Shown: positions 36,196 through 48,953, counted from the first letter of the stretch. The stretch: DNA of 64,000 nt from Ornatilinea apprima (GCF_001306115.1 NZ_LGCL01000015.1:1-64000), one strand, 5' to 3'. Notes: generated by a model from the sequence alone, not told the origin. Made by a program: numbers and translations.

Positions 36196-36204
36196 GCGCT
36201 AAGT

Positions 36205-39651
<3,447 letters not shown>

Positions 39652-39844
39652 GGCTTTACACTTTAATGGTTTCTTCTATTGAATGCAATTTCAGATGCAA
39701 TTATCAAGCCAACGGCTGACTTTATTCTAGCATAAAACACCCCTTCTCTCCCCTCCGCCTCTGTGCGCCCGGCTGAAAACAAAGGCAGCCTCCCCATCCA
39801 GGTTCAAATTCCGCGCCGTTTCAGCCGCCTACTTTCGAATCCAT

Positions 39845-39873
39845 TTGACCTGTGCCCCCGCACACTATACAAT
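39845..39873 (+). promoter_or_regulatory. Promoter of the six-hairpin glycosidase-like gene; leaderless
   Basis: TTGACC (39845-39850), 17 bases, then TACAAT (39868-39873). The ATG at 39881 is seven bases after the -10, so transcription would start at the codon. No Shine-Dalgarno is present. Confidence 0.
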
Positions 39874-39880
39874 AAATTCT

Positions 39881-42280
39881 ATGAGGTTCTGGCGTCTCCC
39901 CCCCGACTCACCTACCAACCTGACCCTTTCCGCTGACTTCCGCACCAGCCAACCTGATTACACCAACGATCAAATCTGGGAGCTCTGCATGGGCGATGAG
40001 CCTCCCAGAGCGCTGGCGCTGCGCACCACCTACGGACTGCGGGCAGGCAGCATGCTGCTTTTTCCCCGCTTCCTGGCCCCGCAAGCCGACCGGATGGACC
40101 CATCCCTGTTCCCCGGTGCGCCCATCATTCGCCATTTCCTCCCCAACTATCTCGATGTGCATTACCAGCCCATCGCCGGACTGGACATTGACTCCGCGTT
40201 TTGGGTTGCCGAGTCCCAATTGGTGATTGGCCGCCTGACCTTTACCAATTCCAGCGGCAGTGAATTGAATTTCCAGTTTGAGTGGATCTGCCAGCTCAAG
40301 CCGCTCAACGGCGGTCAGAGTATGACCGCGCGCACGTACGGCATTAACAACGTGCTTCAGGGGCAAACTGAAGATGTTTTCCCGGTTTGCGTCATGACCG
40401 GCGGCGCGCAGCCAGGGTTTGGTCCCTACCCCGCGCTCACCCTCCAAGTTGATTTGCTCCCCGGCCAGAAGCGACAGATTCAATGGGCCATTGCCAGCCA
40501 CGACACCCCCCAAAAATCATTTGAAACCGCCCGCCTGGCCACCGCCCGTCGCTGGGACGCCGAGATTGCCCGGCTCTCGTTGATCAACGATCAAAACCTG
40601 TTGGAAATCTACACCGGCGACCCCGAATGGGATGCCTGCCTGGCGCAGGCGCAGACCACCGCCTACCGACTGATCTTCCCCGCCTCCACCGCTCTACCCA
40701 ACCCCTCTTTTGTGCTCAGCCGCCAGCCCGATCATGGCTATTCTCTCCGCAAAGACGGCAGCGACTATCATCACCTGTGGAATGGGCAGACCGCCCTCGA
40801 CGCGCTCTACCTCTCCGGCTTTTTGCTGCCGGGTGGCGCGATGTGGGTGAAAGGCTTCATTGAGAACTTCCTCTCCACGCAAACGGCGGACGGCCAGGTG
40901 GACTGGAAGCCGGGACTCAGCGGCCAACGCGCGGGGATGCTGGCTCAGCCGGTGCTGGCCGCCATCGCCTGGGAGGCTTACCAGGACCAGCGCGATCTCG
41001 AATGGTTGCGCCGAGTCTTCCCTGCGCTGATGAATTTCGTCCGCGCCTGGTTCAGCCCCGCCTGGGACGCCGACCAGGACGCCTACCCCGAGTGGCGGCA
41101 GCCGCTCCAATCCGGCTTCCCCGACAGCCCGCTTTACGACCCCTGGCACGAAGAGAGCGCCGCCTGCGAAATTCAGCAACTCGAATGCCCTTCGCTGGCA
41201 GCCATGCTCTACCATGAATGCGACTGCTTGCTGCGCTTTGCCCGCCTGCTAAACGAGCCTGAGGCCGACGCCTGGCTGGAAGAAAAAATGAATGCCCTGC
41301 GCGCCCATCTCTCCAGTGTATGGGATGCGCGCGCCAGCACCTACCACTACCGCGACGCGGTTTCCCATCTCACCCAGGCAGGCAGCGAACTGCGCCGCTT
41401 CAAAGGCGCCAAAGATGTTTCCTACCGGCGCGTGTTCAAAAAGGCGGTGCGCCTGCAGGTTCGCCTGCTCCTCGCCGAGCCCAATTCACGTCCCCTGCAG
41501 ATTGAGATTCAAGGCTCCGGCGACGCCGGTCCCATTCACGAAACTTTGCTGCCGGCCCATTTTACCTGGCTGGGCACGCAGGTAACCGCCTCCACCCAGA
41601 ACCTCTACACCCGCTTAGAACGCGTGCGCATTCAAGGTCTGGCCGCCGAAGAAGAAACCGTCATCTCCATTCTCTCCCACCAAGCCGAAGACCTTTCCTG
41701 TCTCCTGCCACTCTGGGCGGGCGTTCCCACCCCATCCCAGGCGGAAAAAATCATCCGGCGCAACCTTCTTCCGCGCTACCTGGGCGCGTACGGCCTGGCC
41801 CTTTCCCCCACGGATGGTTCCGCGGAGCAGCCTGGGCACCAGCGTGTTGTGCCGGTCATATGGAATGACCTCATCCTGCGCGGACTGCTGCGCTACGGCC
41901 ATCCCAAAGAAGCCCTCACCGTCTTCACCCACCTGATGGAAGCCTTCATCGCCCACCTTAAGCAAGACCATGTTTTTCACGCCGCCTTTCACGCCGAAAC
42001 CGGCCGCCCGGCTGGCGATGAGAACGCTTTACCCGGCCTGCCCCCGCTTGGCCTGTTCTTGCGCCTGTGCGGAATCCGCCGCATCTCTCCAGAGGAAGTG
42101 ATTTTGGAAGGAGAGAATGTTTTTCCCTGGCCAGTTGCGCTAAAATATAAGGGGATGACCATCACGCGCCACGCAAACGACTGTGTAATTCGTTTCGCCT
42201 CTGGCCAAAGCCTTACTGTTGAAGGTCCCGGACCCCATCGTGTAAAACTAATGGTTGACCCGCACGGAAAGGAGTCGTAA
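39881..42280 (+). CDS. Six-hairpin glycosidase-like (GH-like) protein
   Basis: About 799 residues. An N-terminal beta-rich part (about 1-200) is followed by an alpha-rich part resembling (alpha/alpha)6 glycosidases: LRKDGSDYHHLWNGQTALDA, DGQVDWKPGLSGQRAGMLAQP, then DPWHEESAACEIQQL. Such layouts occur in glycogen-debranching and mannosylglycerate-hydrolase families. I cannot name a catalytic pair or substrate. The start at 39881 matches the promoter; an ATG-less start at 39845 is rejected because it overlaps the -35. It is followed at once by two cyclic-di-AMP receptor genes. Confidence 0.
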   Translation: MRFWRLPPDSPTNLTLSADFRTSQPDYTNDQIWELCMGDEPPRALALRTTYGLRAGSMLLFPRFLAPQADRMDPSLFPGAPIIRHFLPNYLDVHYQPIAGLDIDSAFWVAESQLVIGRLTFTNSSGSELNFQFEWICQLKPLNGGQSMTARTYGINNVLQGQTEDVFPVCVMTGGAQPGFGPYPALTLQVDLLPGQKRQIQWAIASHDTPQKSFETARLATARRWDAEIARLSLINDQNLLEIYTGDPEWDACLAQAQTTAYRLIFPASTALPNPSFVLSRQPDHGYSLRKDGSDYHHLWNGQTALDALYLSGFLLPGGAMWVKGFIENFLSTQTADGQVDWKPGLSGQRAGMLAQPVLAAIAWEAYQDQRDLEWLRRVFPALMNFVRAWFSPAWDADQDAYPEWRQPLQSGFPDSPLYDPWHEESAACEIQQLECPSLAAMLYHECDCLLRFARLLNEPEADAWLEEKMNALRAHLSSVWDARASTYHYRDAVSHLTQAGSELRRFKGAKDVSYRRVFKKAVRLQVRLLLAEPNSRPLQIEIQGSGDAGPIHETLLPAHFTWLGTQVTASTQNLYTRLERVRIQGLAAEEETVISILSHQAEDLSCLLPLWAGVPTPSQAEKIIRRNLLPRYLGAYGLALSPTDGSAEQPGHQRVVPVIWNDLILRGLLRYGHPKEALTVFTHLMEAFIAHLKQDHVFHAAFHAETGRPAGDENALPGLPPLGLFLRLCGIRRISPEEVILEGENVFPWPVALKYKGMTITRHANDCVIRFASGQSLTVEGPGPHRVKLMVDPHGKES

Positions 42281-42286
42281 CCCCGC

Positions 42287-42625
42287 ATGAATGACCAAAA
42301 CCCTAATGCGCTACTCATTGCCATCGTCCAGTCTCAAGACGTAGACAAGGCCCTCGACAACCTGGAAGAATTGGGCGCATCGGTTGCCCGGCTGCCCAGC
42401 GTGGGCGGGTTCCTGGGCAGGCGCAATGCCACCCTGTTCATTGCCATACCGGCGGCAGATGTGCAGATCGTCTATGAAACCCTGCGCGACACCTGCCGCC
42501 AGCGCGTGGAATACATCTCCACACCGATGGAGAGCGCGCCCTTCCCCATGCCAAACCTGACCCCCGTTACCATTGGCGGCGTAACCGTTTTCGCCCTGAA
42601 TATTGAACACTTTGAGGTGATCTAA
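42287..42625 (+). CDS. PII-like cyclic-di-AMP receptor (DarA/PstA family), copy 1
   Basis: A 112-residue PII-like (DUF970) protein. LLIAIVQSQDVDKALDNLEE is followed by the ligand-loop motif GGFLGRRNATLFIAI. In DarA/PstA the equivalent GGFLKKGNTT segment binds c-di-AMP. It starts six bases after the glycosidase-like gene and ends just before copy 2, so three genes share one transcript. The downstream effect of ligand binding is not established in this family. The loop is well conserved, but c-di-AMP binding here is inferred. Confidence 0.
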   Translation: MNDQNPNALLIAIVQSQDVDKALDNLEELGASVARLPSVGGFLGRRNATLFIAIPAADVQIVYETLRDTCRQRVEYISTPMESAPFPMPNLTPVTIGGVTVFALNIEHFEVI

Positions 42626-42627
42626 TT

Positions 42628-42894
42628 ATGAAACTGATAACCGCGATTGTGCGAGACACCGATAATGAAAATATCACTCACGCGCTGACCGTCAAAGGCT
42701 TCCGCGTAACCACCATTGCCTCCACCGGCGGCTTCCTGCGCCGCGGCCAATCGACCATGCTGATCGGCGTGGATGACGAACAGGTGGAAGAAGCGCTCAC
42801 CCTTGTTCGCGAGAACTGCTCGGCCTTCAGCGAGGCCGACCCGCGCCAATCCATTCTCTTCGTTTTAGACGTGCTTGACCACAAACGGTTCTGA
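42628..42894 (+). CDS. PII-like cyclic-di-AMP receptor (DarA/PstA family), copy 2
   Basis: An 88-residue paralogue of copy 1, with KLITAIVRDTDNENITHALT, GGFLRRGQSTMLIGV (closest to the DarA consensus) and a shorter C terminus (LFVLDVLDHKRF). It is 20 residues shorter than usual DarA, and the T-loop-like insert of copy 1 is missing. The two could form mixed trimers, since the family is trimeric; that is inference. Start ATG 42628 follows copy 1's stop by two bases. Confidence 0.
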   Translation: MKLITAIVRDTDNENITHALTVKGFRVTTIASTGGFLRRGQSTMLIGVDDEQVEEALTLVRENCSAFSEADPRQSILFVLDVLDHKRF

Positions 42895-42966
42895 GCGGAG
42901 CGCGAACCGCGCCGCCTGACCGTTTTCCAAAGCGGACGCCATTTATCCATATTATCGGGCATTAAC

Positions 42967-42995
42967 TTGATTTTAATTTTGAACAAAGGTATAGT
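42967..42995 (+). promoter_or_regulatory. Promoter of the DUF4013 gene
   Basis: TTGATT (42967-42972), 17 bases, TATAGT (42990-42995), about 90 bases upstream of the ATG. Confidence 0.
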
Positions 42996-43084
42996 ATCGG
43001 TAATTGGTTGTTTGAAATAGGCAAACCAAAACAGTGAATCATTCAATATATTTTTGTCATTTTCTACCTTAAGGAGAAAAAACC

Positions 43085-43720
43085 ATGGAATTTGGCCTTC
43101 CCTTCACTTACGCTTTTCAAGACAGCGATTGGTTCAAGAAAATCGCACTCGCCGGGGCTGTCAGCCTGATCCCGATCATCGGGCAAATCTTTTTGCTGGG
43201 CTGGGGGCTGGAAATTGCCCGCCGCGTGATCAATAATGATCCCAATCCTCTACCCGATTTGGATTTTGGCAACCAGCTTGGTTTGGGCTTCAAGGCCTGG
43301 GTAGTGAGCCTGGTTTACGCCATTCCCATGTTCATTCTCACCATTCCATCCAGCCTGATCTCAGCCTTCGCCGGATCGAACGGTGATGATACCATGCTGA
43401 CCGTTATGGCTGTCCTGTCCATCTGCACCGGCCTGGTCAGCGTCATTTACGGTTTGCTGATGGGCTTTGTTCTGCCGGCTGCCTACGGGCGCGTGGCCAT
43501 GACCAACACCATCGGCGCGGGTCTCAAATTCGGCGAAGTTTTTGCTATGGTCAAGAAAGCCCCCATGGCCTTCCTAATCGCTTTGCTGGGTTCGATCGTG
43601 GCCGGTCTCATCGCCCCGCTGGGCTTAATCGCCTGCGTGGTTGGCGTCGTGGTCACCGGCGCTTTTTCGGTCGCCGTTCTTGGCCACTTCTACGGCCAGG
43701 CTTACAAACAGGCCATGTAA
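43085..43720 (+). CDS. DUF4013 family membrane protein
   Basis: A 211-residue polytopic membrane protein with about five helices. FGLPFTYAFQDSDWFKKIAL leads into SLIPIIGQIFLLGWGLEIAR, then NPLPDLDFGNQLGLGFKAW, matching the DUF4013 family's start. AAGGAGAAAAAACC precedes the ATG. Function is unknown in the family. A terminator at 43744-43774 ends the unit. Confidence 0.
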   Translation: MEFGLPFTYAFQDSDWFKKIALAGAVSLIPIIGQIFLLGWGLEIARRVINNDPNPLPDLDFGNQLGLGFKAWVVSLVYAIPMFILTIPSSLISAFAGSNGDDTMLTVMAVLSICTGLVSVIYGLLMGFVLPAAYGRVAMTNTIGAGLKFGEVFAMVKKAPMAFLIALLGSIVAGLIAPLGLIACVVGVVVTGAFSVAVLGHFYGQAYKQAM

Positions 43721-43743
43721 AACTCATCTTTGATGAAGAACAC

Positions 43744-43774
43744 AAAAGGGCTCTCGCTTTGAGAGCCCCTTCCT
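43744..43774. terminator. Terminator between the DUF4013 gene and gnd
   Basis: AAAAGGGCTCTC/GAGAGCCCCTT with a five-base loop lies between convergent genes. Confidence 0.
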
Positions 43775-43807
43775 TATCCAATTTCAGATAGCCTGATTGA
43801 AACCGCG

Positions 43808-45214
43808 CTAATCCCAATCGCTGTGGAAGATGCCCTCTTCATCCACGCGCTTGTAGGTATGCGCCCCGAACAAATCTCGCTGCGCCTGGATTAAGTTCGC
43901 CGGCAGCCGCTCGCTGCGGTAGCCGTCCAGGTAGGCCAGCGAAGCGCTGAAGCCCGGCGCGGGAATGCCCCAGGCGGCCGCCTGGCGCACCACCTCGCGC
44001 AGCGCACCCTGGTGCGTCTGCACCGCGTCGCGGAAGAACGGCGCCAGCAGCAGATTCCTCAGGTCGCCGCCCTGCCTGAACGCATCGCTCACGTCGTTCA
44101 AGAAGCGCGCGCGGATAATACACCCGCCGCGCCAGATTTTGGCAATCTTTTCAAAGGGAAGGTCATAGTTGAACTCTTCACTGGCCGCCCGCAGCATGGC
44201 AAAGCCCTGCGCGTACGAGCTGATCTTGGCTGTGTACAGCGCGTCGCGCACCTGCTGAATAAACAGCTTGCGGTCTGCCAGCGGCGATATCTCTGGCCCG
44301 CGCAGAACTTGCGCGGCTTGCACCCGTTCCGCTTTGTACGCCGATAGAATGCGCGCGCTCACGGCCGAGTTGATCGTTGGCACCGGCACCCCCAGGTCAA
44401 ACGCCTCCTGGCTGGTCCACTTGCCAGTGCCTTTCTGCCCGGCTTCATCCATAATCAACTCCACCAGCGGCTGGCCGGTTTTCTCGTCCACACGCTTGAA
44501 GATTTGCGCCGTGATCTCAATCAAAAACGATTCCAACAGGCCGTGATTCCAGTTACGGAACACCTCATGCAGTTCCGTGGCGTTCAACCCCGCGCCGCGG
44601 TGCAGCAGGTCGTAGGCTTCGGCAATCAGCTGCATATCCCCATATTCAATGCCGTTATGCACCATTTTGACATAATGGCCCGAACCGCGCGGCCCGATAT
44701 AGGTTACACAGGGTTCGCCATCCACCCTGGCAGCAATCGCCTCAAAAATGCCTTCCACCATCTGATAGGCTTCGGCCTGCCCGCCGGGCATGATGCTTGG
44801 CCCCCACAACGCGCCTTCCTCACCGCCCGAAATCCCCGCGCCCAGATAATGAATGCCTTTCTCCATTAACTGCCGCGCGCGCCGCTCGGTGTCTTTGTAA
44901 TACGAGTTGCCACCATCAATCACCAGGTCGCCTACATCTAAAAAAGGCAGCAACTGCTCGATCACCGCGTCGACCGGGTTGCCAGCCTTGACCATCACCA
45001 TCACTTTGCGCGGACGATCTAGCAAGTTAAATAATTCCTCAATCGATTTGGCTGCCGCGATCTGCTTTCCGGCTGCCGGCCCTTCCATGAATCGCATGGT
45101 GGTTTCGGTGGTGCGGTTATATACCCCCACCCGGTAACCATTGCGCTCCATATTCAAAACCAAATTTTGGCCCATCACAGCCAGGCCGATCAGGCCAATA
45201 TCGCATTTTTTCAT
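43808..45214 (-). CDS. gnd: 6-phosphogluconate dehydrogenase (decarboxylating)
   Basis: A 468-residue enzyme of the oxidative pentose phosphate pathway. It has the NADP Rossmann motif IGLIGLAVMGQNLVLNMERNG, the substrate-binding VIDGGNSYYKDTERR, the catalytic Lys in GSGHYVKMVHNGIEYGDMQ and Glu in GTGKWTSQEAFDLG, and a C-terminal helical domain. It converts 6-phosphogluconate to ribulose-5-phosphate plus CO2. The length is typical. GGAGG lies five bases upstream of ATG 45214. It is divergent from the DegV gene. Confidence 0.
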   Translation of the reverse strand: MKKCDIGLIGLAVMGQNLVLNMERNGYRVGVYNRTTETTMRFMEGPAAGKQIAAAKSIEELFNLLDRPRKVMVMVKAGNPVDAVIEQLLPFLDVGDLVIDGGNSYYKDTERRARQLMEKGIHYLGAGISGGEEGALWGPSIMPGGQAEAYQMVEGIFEAIAARVDGEPCVTYIGPRGSGHYVKMVHNGIEYGDMQLIAEAYDLLHRGAGLNATELHEVFRNWNHGLLESFLIEITAQIFKRVDEKTGQPLVELIMDEAGQKGTGKWTSQEAFDLGVPVPTINSAVSARILSAYKAERVQAAQVLRGPEISPLADRKLFIQQVRDALYTAKISSYAQGFAMLRAASEEFNYDLPFEKIAKIWRGGCIIRARFLNDVSDAFRQGGDLRNLLLAPFFRDAVQTHQGALREVVRQAAAWGIPAPGFSASLAYLDGYRSERLPANLIQAQRDLFGAHTYKRVDEEGIFHSDWD

Positions 45215-45401
45215 CCAATCCTCCTATCAGAGCGAGTTTGTGCCGCGTTACCTTCAAACAGGTTATTCAGATATCCTACCGATACAGATTCCTCACTGCT
45301 CGATGTCTTAAGTATATCCCCAGTCAGCCAGCCGCGATGGCGCTTGTAGCATTTTTCCAGCAATTCTTCTACAAACTTTACCCTTTCCAGCCTGTTGATT
45401 C

Positions 45402-45407
45402 TATAAT
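45402..45407 (+). promoter_or_regulatory. -10 element of the DegV gene
   Basis: TATAAT (45402-45407) lies 25 bases upstream of ATG 45427; the -35 (TTTACC, 45377) is 19 bases away and weak. Confidence 0.
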
Positions 45408-45426
45408 TATGGCAAGGAGAACAAGC

Positions 45427-46323
45427 ATGACCATCAAAATTGTCGCAGACAGTTGTTGTGATATACCGCCAGAAATAGCCGCTCGACTGGGTATCACTAT
45501 TGTTCCCTTATTTATCAATATCGGCCAGCAAAGCTATAAAGACGGGGTAACCATCACCCGCGAAGAATTCTATCGCGGCCTGCCTTCTTTTCCTACGCAC
45601 CCAACCACAGCCACGCCCGGCCCAGACGCCTTAAAACAAGTGTATGAGCAGCTGGCCCAGCAGGGCGCGGACGAGATCCTTTCCATCCACATTTCACATA
45701 AATTAAGCAACACGGTCGACTCGGCGCGCATCGCCGCCGCCGAAACCACCAGCGTGCCTGTTACTGTCATCGATTCACGCCAGCTCAGCCTGGGGTTTGG
45801 CTTTGTCGTCATAGCTGCCGCCGAAGCCGCTGCGCAAGGCAAAACAATGCAAGAAGTCCTTCAGGCGGCCGAAGACCGCATTCAGTGCACATACACCTTT
45901 GCTGTGTTAGACACGATTGAGTTCTTGCGCCGCAGCGGGCGCATGAACCTGGCCGTGGCCAGTATCGCTTCGCTGCTCAAAATCAAGCCATTATTGAAGA
46001 TGTATAACGGAGAAACCGAAGCAGAACGCGTGCGCACCTTCTCGCGCGGCATGGACCGCCTGGTTGAACTGGTCGCGCACAATGCTCCCCTGCAAGTGCT
46101 GGCGCTCGTTCACACCAATGCGCCCGAAGCGGCCCAAAAACTGCGCCAAAGGGCTCTGCATCTCTTTCCCGACCATCACGAACCGTTATCGGTGAATGTT
46201 ACACCTGTGCTTGGCGTGCACCTGGGGCCGGGAGCGGTTGGTTTCGTGTGCGTTTCGAGCTGTGGACGCCCGCTCGAAGGCCCCACCCTCATGGACAATC
46301 TGCAGAATTTGATCTATTCCTGA
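45427..46323 (+). CDS. DegV family fatty-acid-binding protein
   Basis: About 298 residues. IKIVADSCCDIPPEIA, VVPLFINIGQQSYKDGV, PTTATPGPDAL (the fatty-acid pocket motif), ISHKLSNTVDSA and the C-terminal FLRRSGRMN and LGVHLGPGAVGF are all typical. DegV/FakB proteins bind fatty acids and hand them to FakA kinase for acyl-phosphate formation; no FakA is in the window. Start ATG 45427 with AAGGAG seven bases before is far better than the in-frame start at 45238, which lies inside the divergent promoter region. Confidence 0.
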   Translation: MTIKIVADSCCDIPPEIAARLGITIVPLFINIGQQSYKDGVTITREEFYRGLPSFPTHPTTATPGPDALKQVYEQLAQQGADEILSIHISHKLSNTVDSARIAAAETTSVPVTVIDSRQLSLGFGFVVIAAAEAAAQGKTMQEVLQAAEDRIQCTYTFAVLDTIEFLRRSGRMNLAVASIASLLKIKPLLKMYNGETEAERVRTFSRGMDRLVELVAHNAPLQVLALVHTNAPEAAQKLRQRALHLFPDHHEPLSVNVTPVLGVHLGPGAVGFVCVSSCGRPLEGPTLMDNLQNLIYS

Positions 46324-46353
46324 TCGCTTGAAAATCTTGTGGGCGCAGCCGGC

Positions 46354-46929
46354 CTATTCGTGGAATTCTTCCACCTGGTAAACCAGCACCTCTAACGTGT
46401 GGGTTTGCCAGTAATTCCCAGGCGCGCCCATTTTGTGGCACAGGTTATGCAAAAAATCCTTGGGGTCGGGTAACTTTTCCCACACCTGCGGCAAGAAAGT
46501 CGCCCGCCGGAAGCCCTCTTTAATCACCACACCGTCGATGCCGGGTCGCAGTTTGCTCACCAGGTCTTCCGGCGAGGAATAGGCCAGCGGCATTGGCCGG
46601 GTGAGCCGCGAGATTTCTATTTCCAGGCTTTCCAGTTCTTCCGGGCGCACCGGCTCAAACCGGAAATCTTGCGTCGCGGCTGCCGCTGCGTGTTCGCACA
46701 CATCTTGCACCAACGGCTGGTAAGCCTCAATCGCGCCAATGCAGCCCCGCAGCTTGCCTGAGCGTGTCAGGGTAACAAAGGCGGCGCCTTCTTCCTGCAG
46801 AGCCGGTGAATAGTCTTCCAATTTAAGCGCCGGCGGGTCTTCATCCCGCACCGCCGCCTCAATACTCAATCTCGCCAGGCGCAGCAGGATTTGCTGATCT
46901 TCAGGGCTTAAGAGATGGGCAATTGTCAT
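46354..46929 (-). CDS. AMMECR1 domain protein
   Basis: A 191-residue AMMECR1 (MEMO1-associated) domain protein. It has ALQEEGAAFVTLTRSGKLRG followed by CIGAIEAYQPLVQDV, FRFEPVRPEELESLEIEISR and LRPGIDGVVIKEG, the family's core. Function is unknown; the family occurs in all domains of life, often next to MEMO. Start 46929 follows AGGAG by seven bases; the longer frame from 47001 runs through the promoter. Confidence 0.
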   Translation of the reverse strand: MTIAHLLSPEDQQILLRLARLSIEAAVRDEDPPALKLEDYSPALQEEGAAFVTLTRSGKLRGCIGAIEAYQPLVQDVCEHAAAAATQDFRFEPVRPEELESLEIEISRLTRPMPLAYSSPEDLVSKLRPGIDGVVIKEGFRRATFLPQVWEKLPDPKDFLHNLCHKMGAPGNYWQTHTLEVLVYQVEEFHE

Positions 46930-46972
46930 TCCAATCTCCTCGTTTCGCGGTTGGTTTCCTATCGGTATTTCT

Positions 46973-47001
46973 TTTATACTTTTGACACACACCCGCGTCA
47001 A
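46973..47001 (-). promoter_or_regulatory. Promoter of the AMMECR1 gene
   Basis: Minus-strand TTGACG (46996-47001), 17 bases, TATAAA (46973-46978). It overlaps the divergent region in front of the amidase operon. Confidence 0.
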
Positions 47002-47061
47002 GTATGGATATAATGCATTACTTGCATTCCATTCCCGGATTAAGGTACTATCTTAAAAAGT

Positions 47062-47886
47062 ATGGAACACTCAGCTATGGATGAAAACCCCACTTCGGCC
47101 AGCCCCGCTCCACGCCCCGCGCAGCGTGGCTCCATCAATTTCAGCATCATTCAATCCTTCCAGAGCGTTATTCTGGTTGGCATGATTCTAGCCACGCTTT
47201 TCACTCTCTGGACGCCCTCGACACTTTTTTCCAGCCAAAGCATTCGCGAGATTCTCACCTCCGTTCAGGCCACCGAAATGGTTCAAGCCAGCACGCCCAC
47301 CCCTGGCGCCGCAACCAACCAGCGCATTGGCATTGTCGCCGGCCATTGGGGAAATGACCCCGGCGCGGTGTGCCCCGATGGATTGACCGAAGCGGAAATT
47401 AACCTGCGCATCGCCACCCTGGTCAAACAGATTCTGGTTGAGCAGGGCTACCAGGTAGACTTGCTGCAAGAGTTTGATGAAAAGCTCTACCAGTACCAGG
47501 CCATCGCCCTGATTTCCATCCACGCCGACACCTGCCAGTACATCGATGATTCCAAAACCGGCTTCAAAGTGGCAGCGGCGCAAAGCAGCGCCTACCCCGA
47601 GAAATCGCAGCGCCTGAACAGCTGTCTGATCCACCGCTACCAGCAGGCAACCAATCTGCCATTTGATTTCAATACCATCACTACCGACATGCGCGAATAC
47701 CACACCTTCAGCGAAATTCATTCCAACACCACCGCCGCCATCATCGAAGTCGGTTTTATGAATCTGGATCGTGAATTTCTAACCAAACATCCCGACATTG
47801 CCGCCCAGGGCATTGCCAACGGCATTCTTTGCTACACACGCAACGAATCCATTCCTGAAGCAGAGCTACCCATCAATTCGCAATGA
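47062..47886 (+). CDS. Membrane-anchored N-acetylmuramoyl-L-alanine amidase (Amidase_3)
   Basis: A 274-residue protein. A short cytoplasmic lead is followed by a membrane helix (about 34-54, SVILVGMILATLFTLW), a linker and an Amidase_3 catalytic domain. Zinc ligands are in IVAGHWGNDPGA (His), TEAEINLRIA (Glu) and ISIHADTC (His), and the catalytic Glu lies in IIEVGFMN. It cleaves the bond between MurNAc and L-Ala in peptidoglycan. Its stop overlaps the start of the next gene. TTGCAT-18-TACTAT (47022-47051) may drive the operon with a near-leaderless start. Confidence 0.
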   Translation: MEHSAMDENPTSASPAPRPAQRGSINFSIIQSFQSVILVGMILATLFTLWTPSTLFSSQSIREILTSVQATEMVQASTPTPGAATNQRIGIVAGHWGNDPGAVCPDGLTEAEINLRIATLVKQILVEQGYQVDLLQEFDEKLYQYQAIALISIHADTCQYIDDSKTGFKVAAAQSSAYPEKSQRLNSCLIHRYQQATNLPFDFNTITTDMREYHTFSEIHSNTTAAIIEVGFMNLDREFLTKHPDIAAQGIANGILCYTRNESIPEAELPINSQ

Positions 47887-48953
47887 GATCAGGCAGCCCT
47901 TCCACCAACTCCGCCCTGCGGCTGGCAAGCGAAGCCCTCAAACGCGACGACCACGCCGAAGCCCGCCGCCAGGCCATCATCGCTGCCCGCCAGGAACCGC
48001 GCAATGAAATGCCCTGGATGATCCTCGCCGCCGTAGCCAGCCCGCAGGCCAGCGTGGAATACCTGCGCCGCGCTTTGGAAATCAACCCCCACTCAAAAAG
48101 CGCGGCTGACGGCCTGCAGTGGGCGCTGGAACGCTGCCAATTGGAAGGCCAGCCTGTTCCTTCCGCCCCTTCCAAACCGGAAGACACTGCTCCGATCCCT
48201 GTTTCTGCGCCCGCGAAAGCAGCCCAGCCGCCCGCTGGCGGCAAAACTCCGCCGACTCCCGCGCCGAAAAGCACTGCCGGCGGCAGGCGATTGCCCTGGT
48301 TTGCGTCTCTGCTCATTCTGCTGGTCGCCGCTCTGGCGCTGCTGGCCTTTTCCTTCAACGGGATCGTGTTAGGCGGCGTTCCATCGGCAGCTTTTGAAGG
48401 CACGCAGATGCTGAAGCCATCGCTCACCCCCACGGCCACCCTTACACCCACCCCCACCGCCACGCCCACATCCACGCCCACGCTCACACCGACCTACACG
48501 CCCATCCCGACCGACACACCAACCCCCATCCCTACCGACACTCCCACGCCCGAACCCACCATTCCTGTCGAGGTCAGCATCCCCGTGGAATTGGGCAGCG
48601 AAGACCGTTGGATTGATGTAGACCTGACCAACCAGATGGTCTACGCCTACGAAGGATCAGAGATAGTGCGCTCTTTCTTGGTCTCTACCGGCACCTGGCG
48701 CACCCCCACCGTAACCGGCCAGTACCGTATTTACGTCAAATATGTATCGGCGCCCATGTCTGGGCCAGGTTATTACCTGCCCGGTGTACCGTATGTTATG
48801 TATTTCTACAAGGGGTACGGTCTGCACGGCACCTACTGGCATAGCAATTTTGGCACGCCCATGAGCCACGGCTGCGTGAACCTGTATACCCCCGACGCGG
48901 AATGGTTGTATAACTGGGCCAGCGTGGGAACCCTGGTCAATATCCATTACTGA
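47883..48953 (+). CDS. L,D-transpeptidase (YkuD), TPR-type N terminus
   Basis: A 356-residue protein. A cytoplasmic TPR-like segment (about 10-75), a membrane helix (about 137-165), a Pro/Thr linker (TPTPTATPTSTPTLTPT) and a YkuD domain are visible. The catalytic core is HGTYWHSNFGTPMSHGC, with nucleophile Cys331. It forms 3-3 cross-links in peptidoglycan. Its ATG overlaps the amidase stop (ATGA), and its stop overlaps the next gene, so all three are translationally coupled. Confidence 0.
   Translation: MRSGSPSTNSALRLASEALKRDDHAEARRQAIIAARQEPRNEMPWMILAAVASPQASVEYLRRALEINPHSKSAADGLQWALERCQLEGQPVPSAPSKPEDTAPIPVSAPAKAAQPPAGGKTPPTPAPKSTAGGRRLPWFASLLILLVAALALLAFSFNGIVLGGVPSAAFEGTQMLKPSLTPTATLTPTPTATPTSTPTLTPTYTPIPTDTPTPIPTDTPTPEPTIPVEVSIPVELGSEDRWIDVDLTNQMVYAYEGSEIVRSFLVSTGTWRTPTVTGQYRIYVKYVSAPMSGPGYYLPGVPYVMYFYKGYGLHGTYWHSNFGTPMSHGCVNLYTPDAEWLYNWASVGTLVNIHY

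Noticed and set aside
39800-39825. T-arm-like sequence (GGTTCAAATTCC) suggestive of a tRNA
   Set aside because: No acceptor stem or cloverleaf could be built around it, and the flanks are not complementary.
48410-48570. Repeated CACCCCCACG-type units as a DNA repeat or CRISPR-like array
   Set aside because: They are in frame and encode the Pro/Thr linker of an L,D-transpeptidase; the same is true at 36230-36370, 59395-59465 and 59985-60125.
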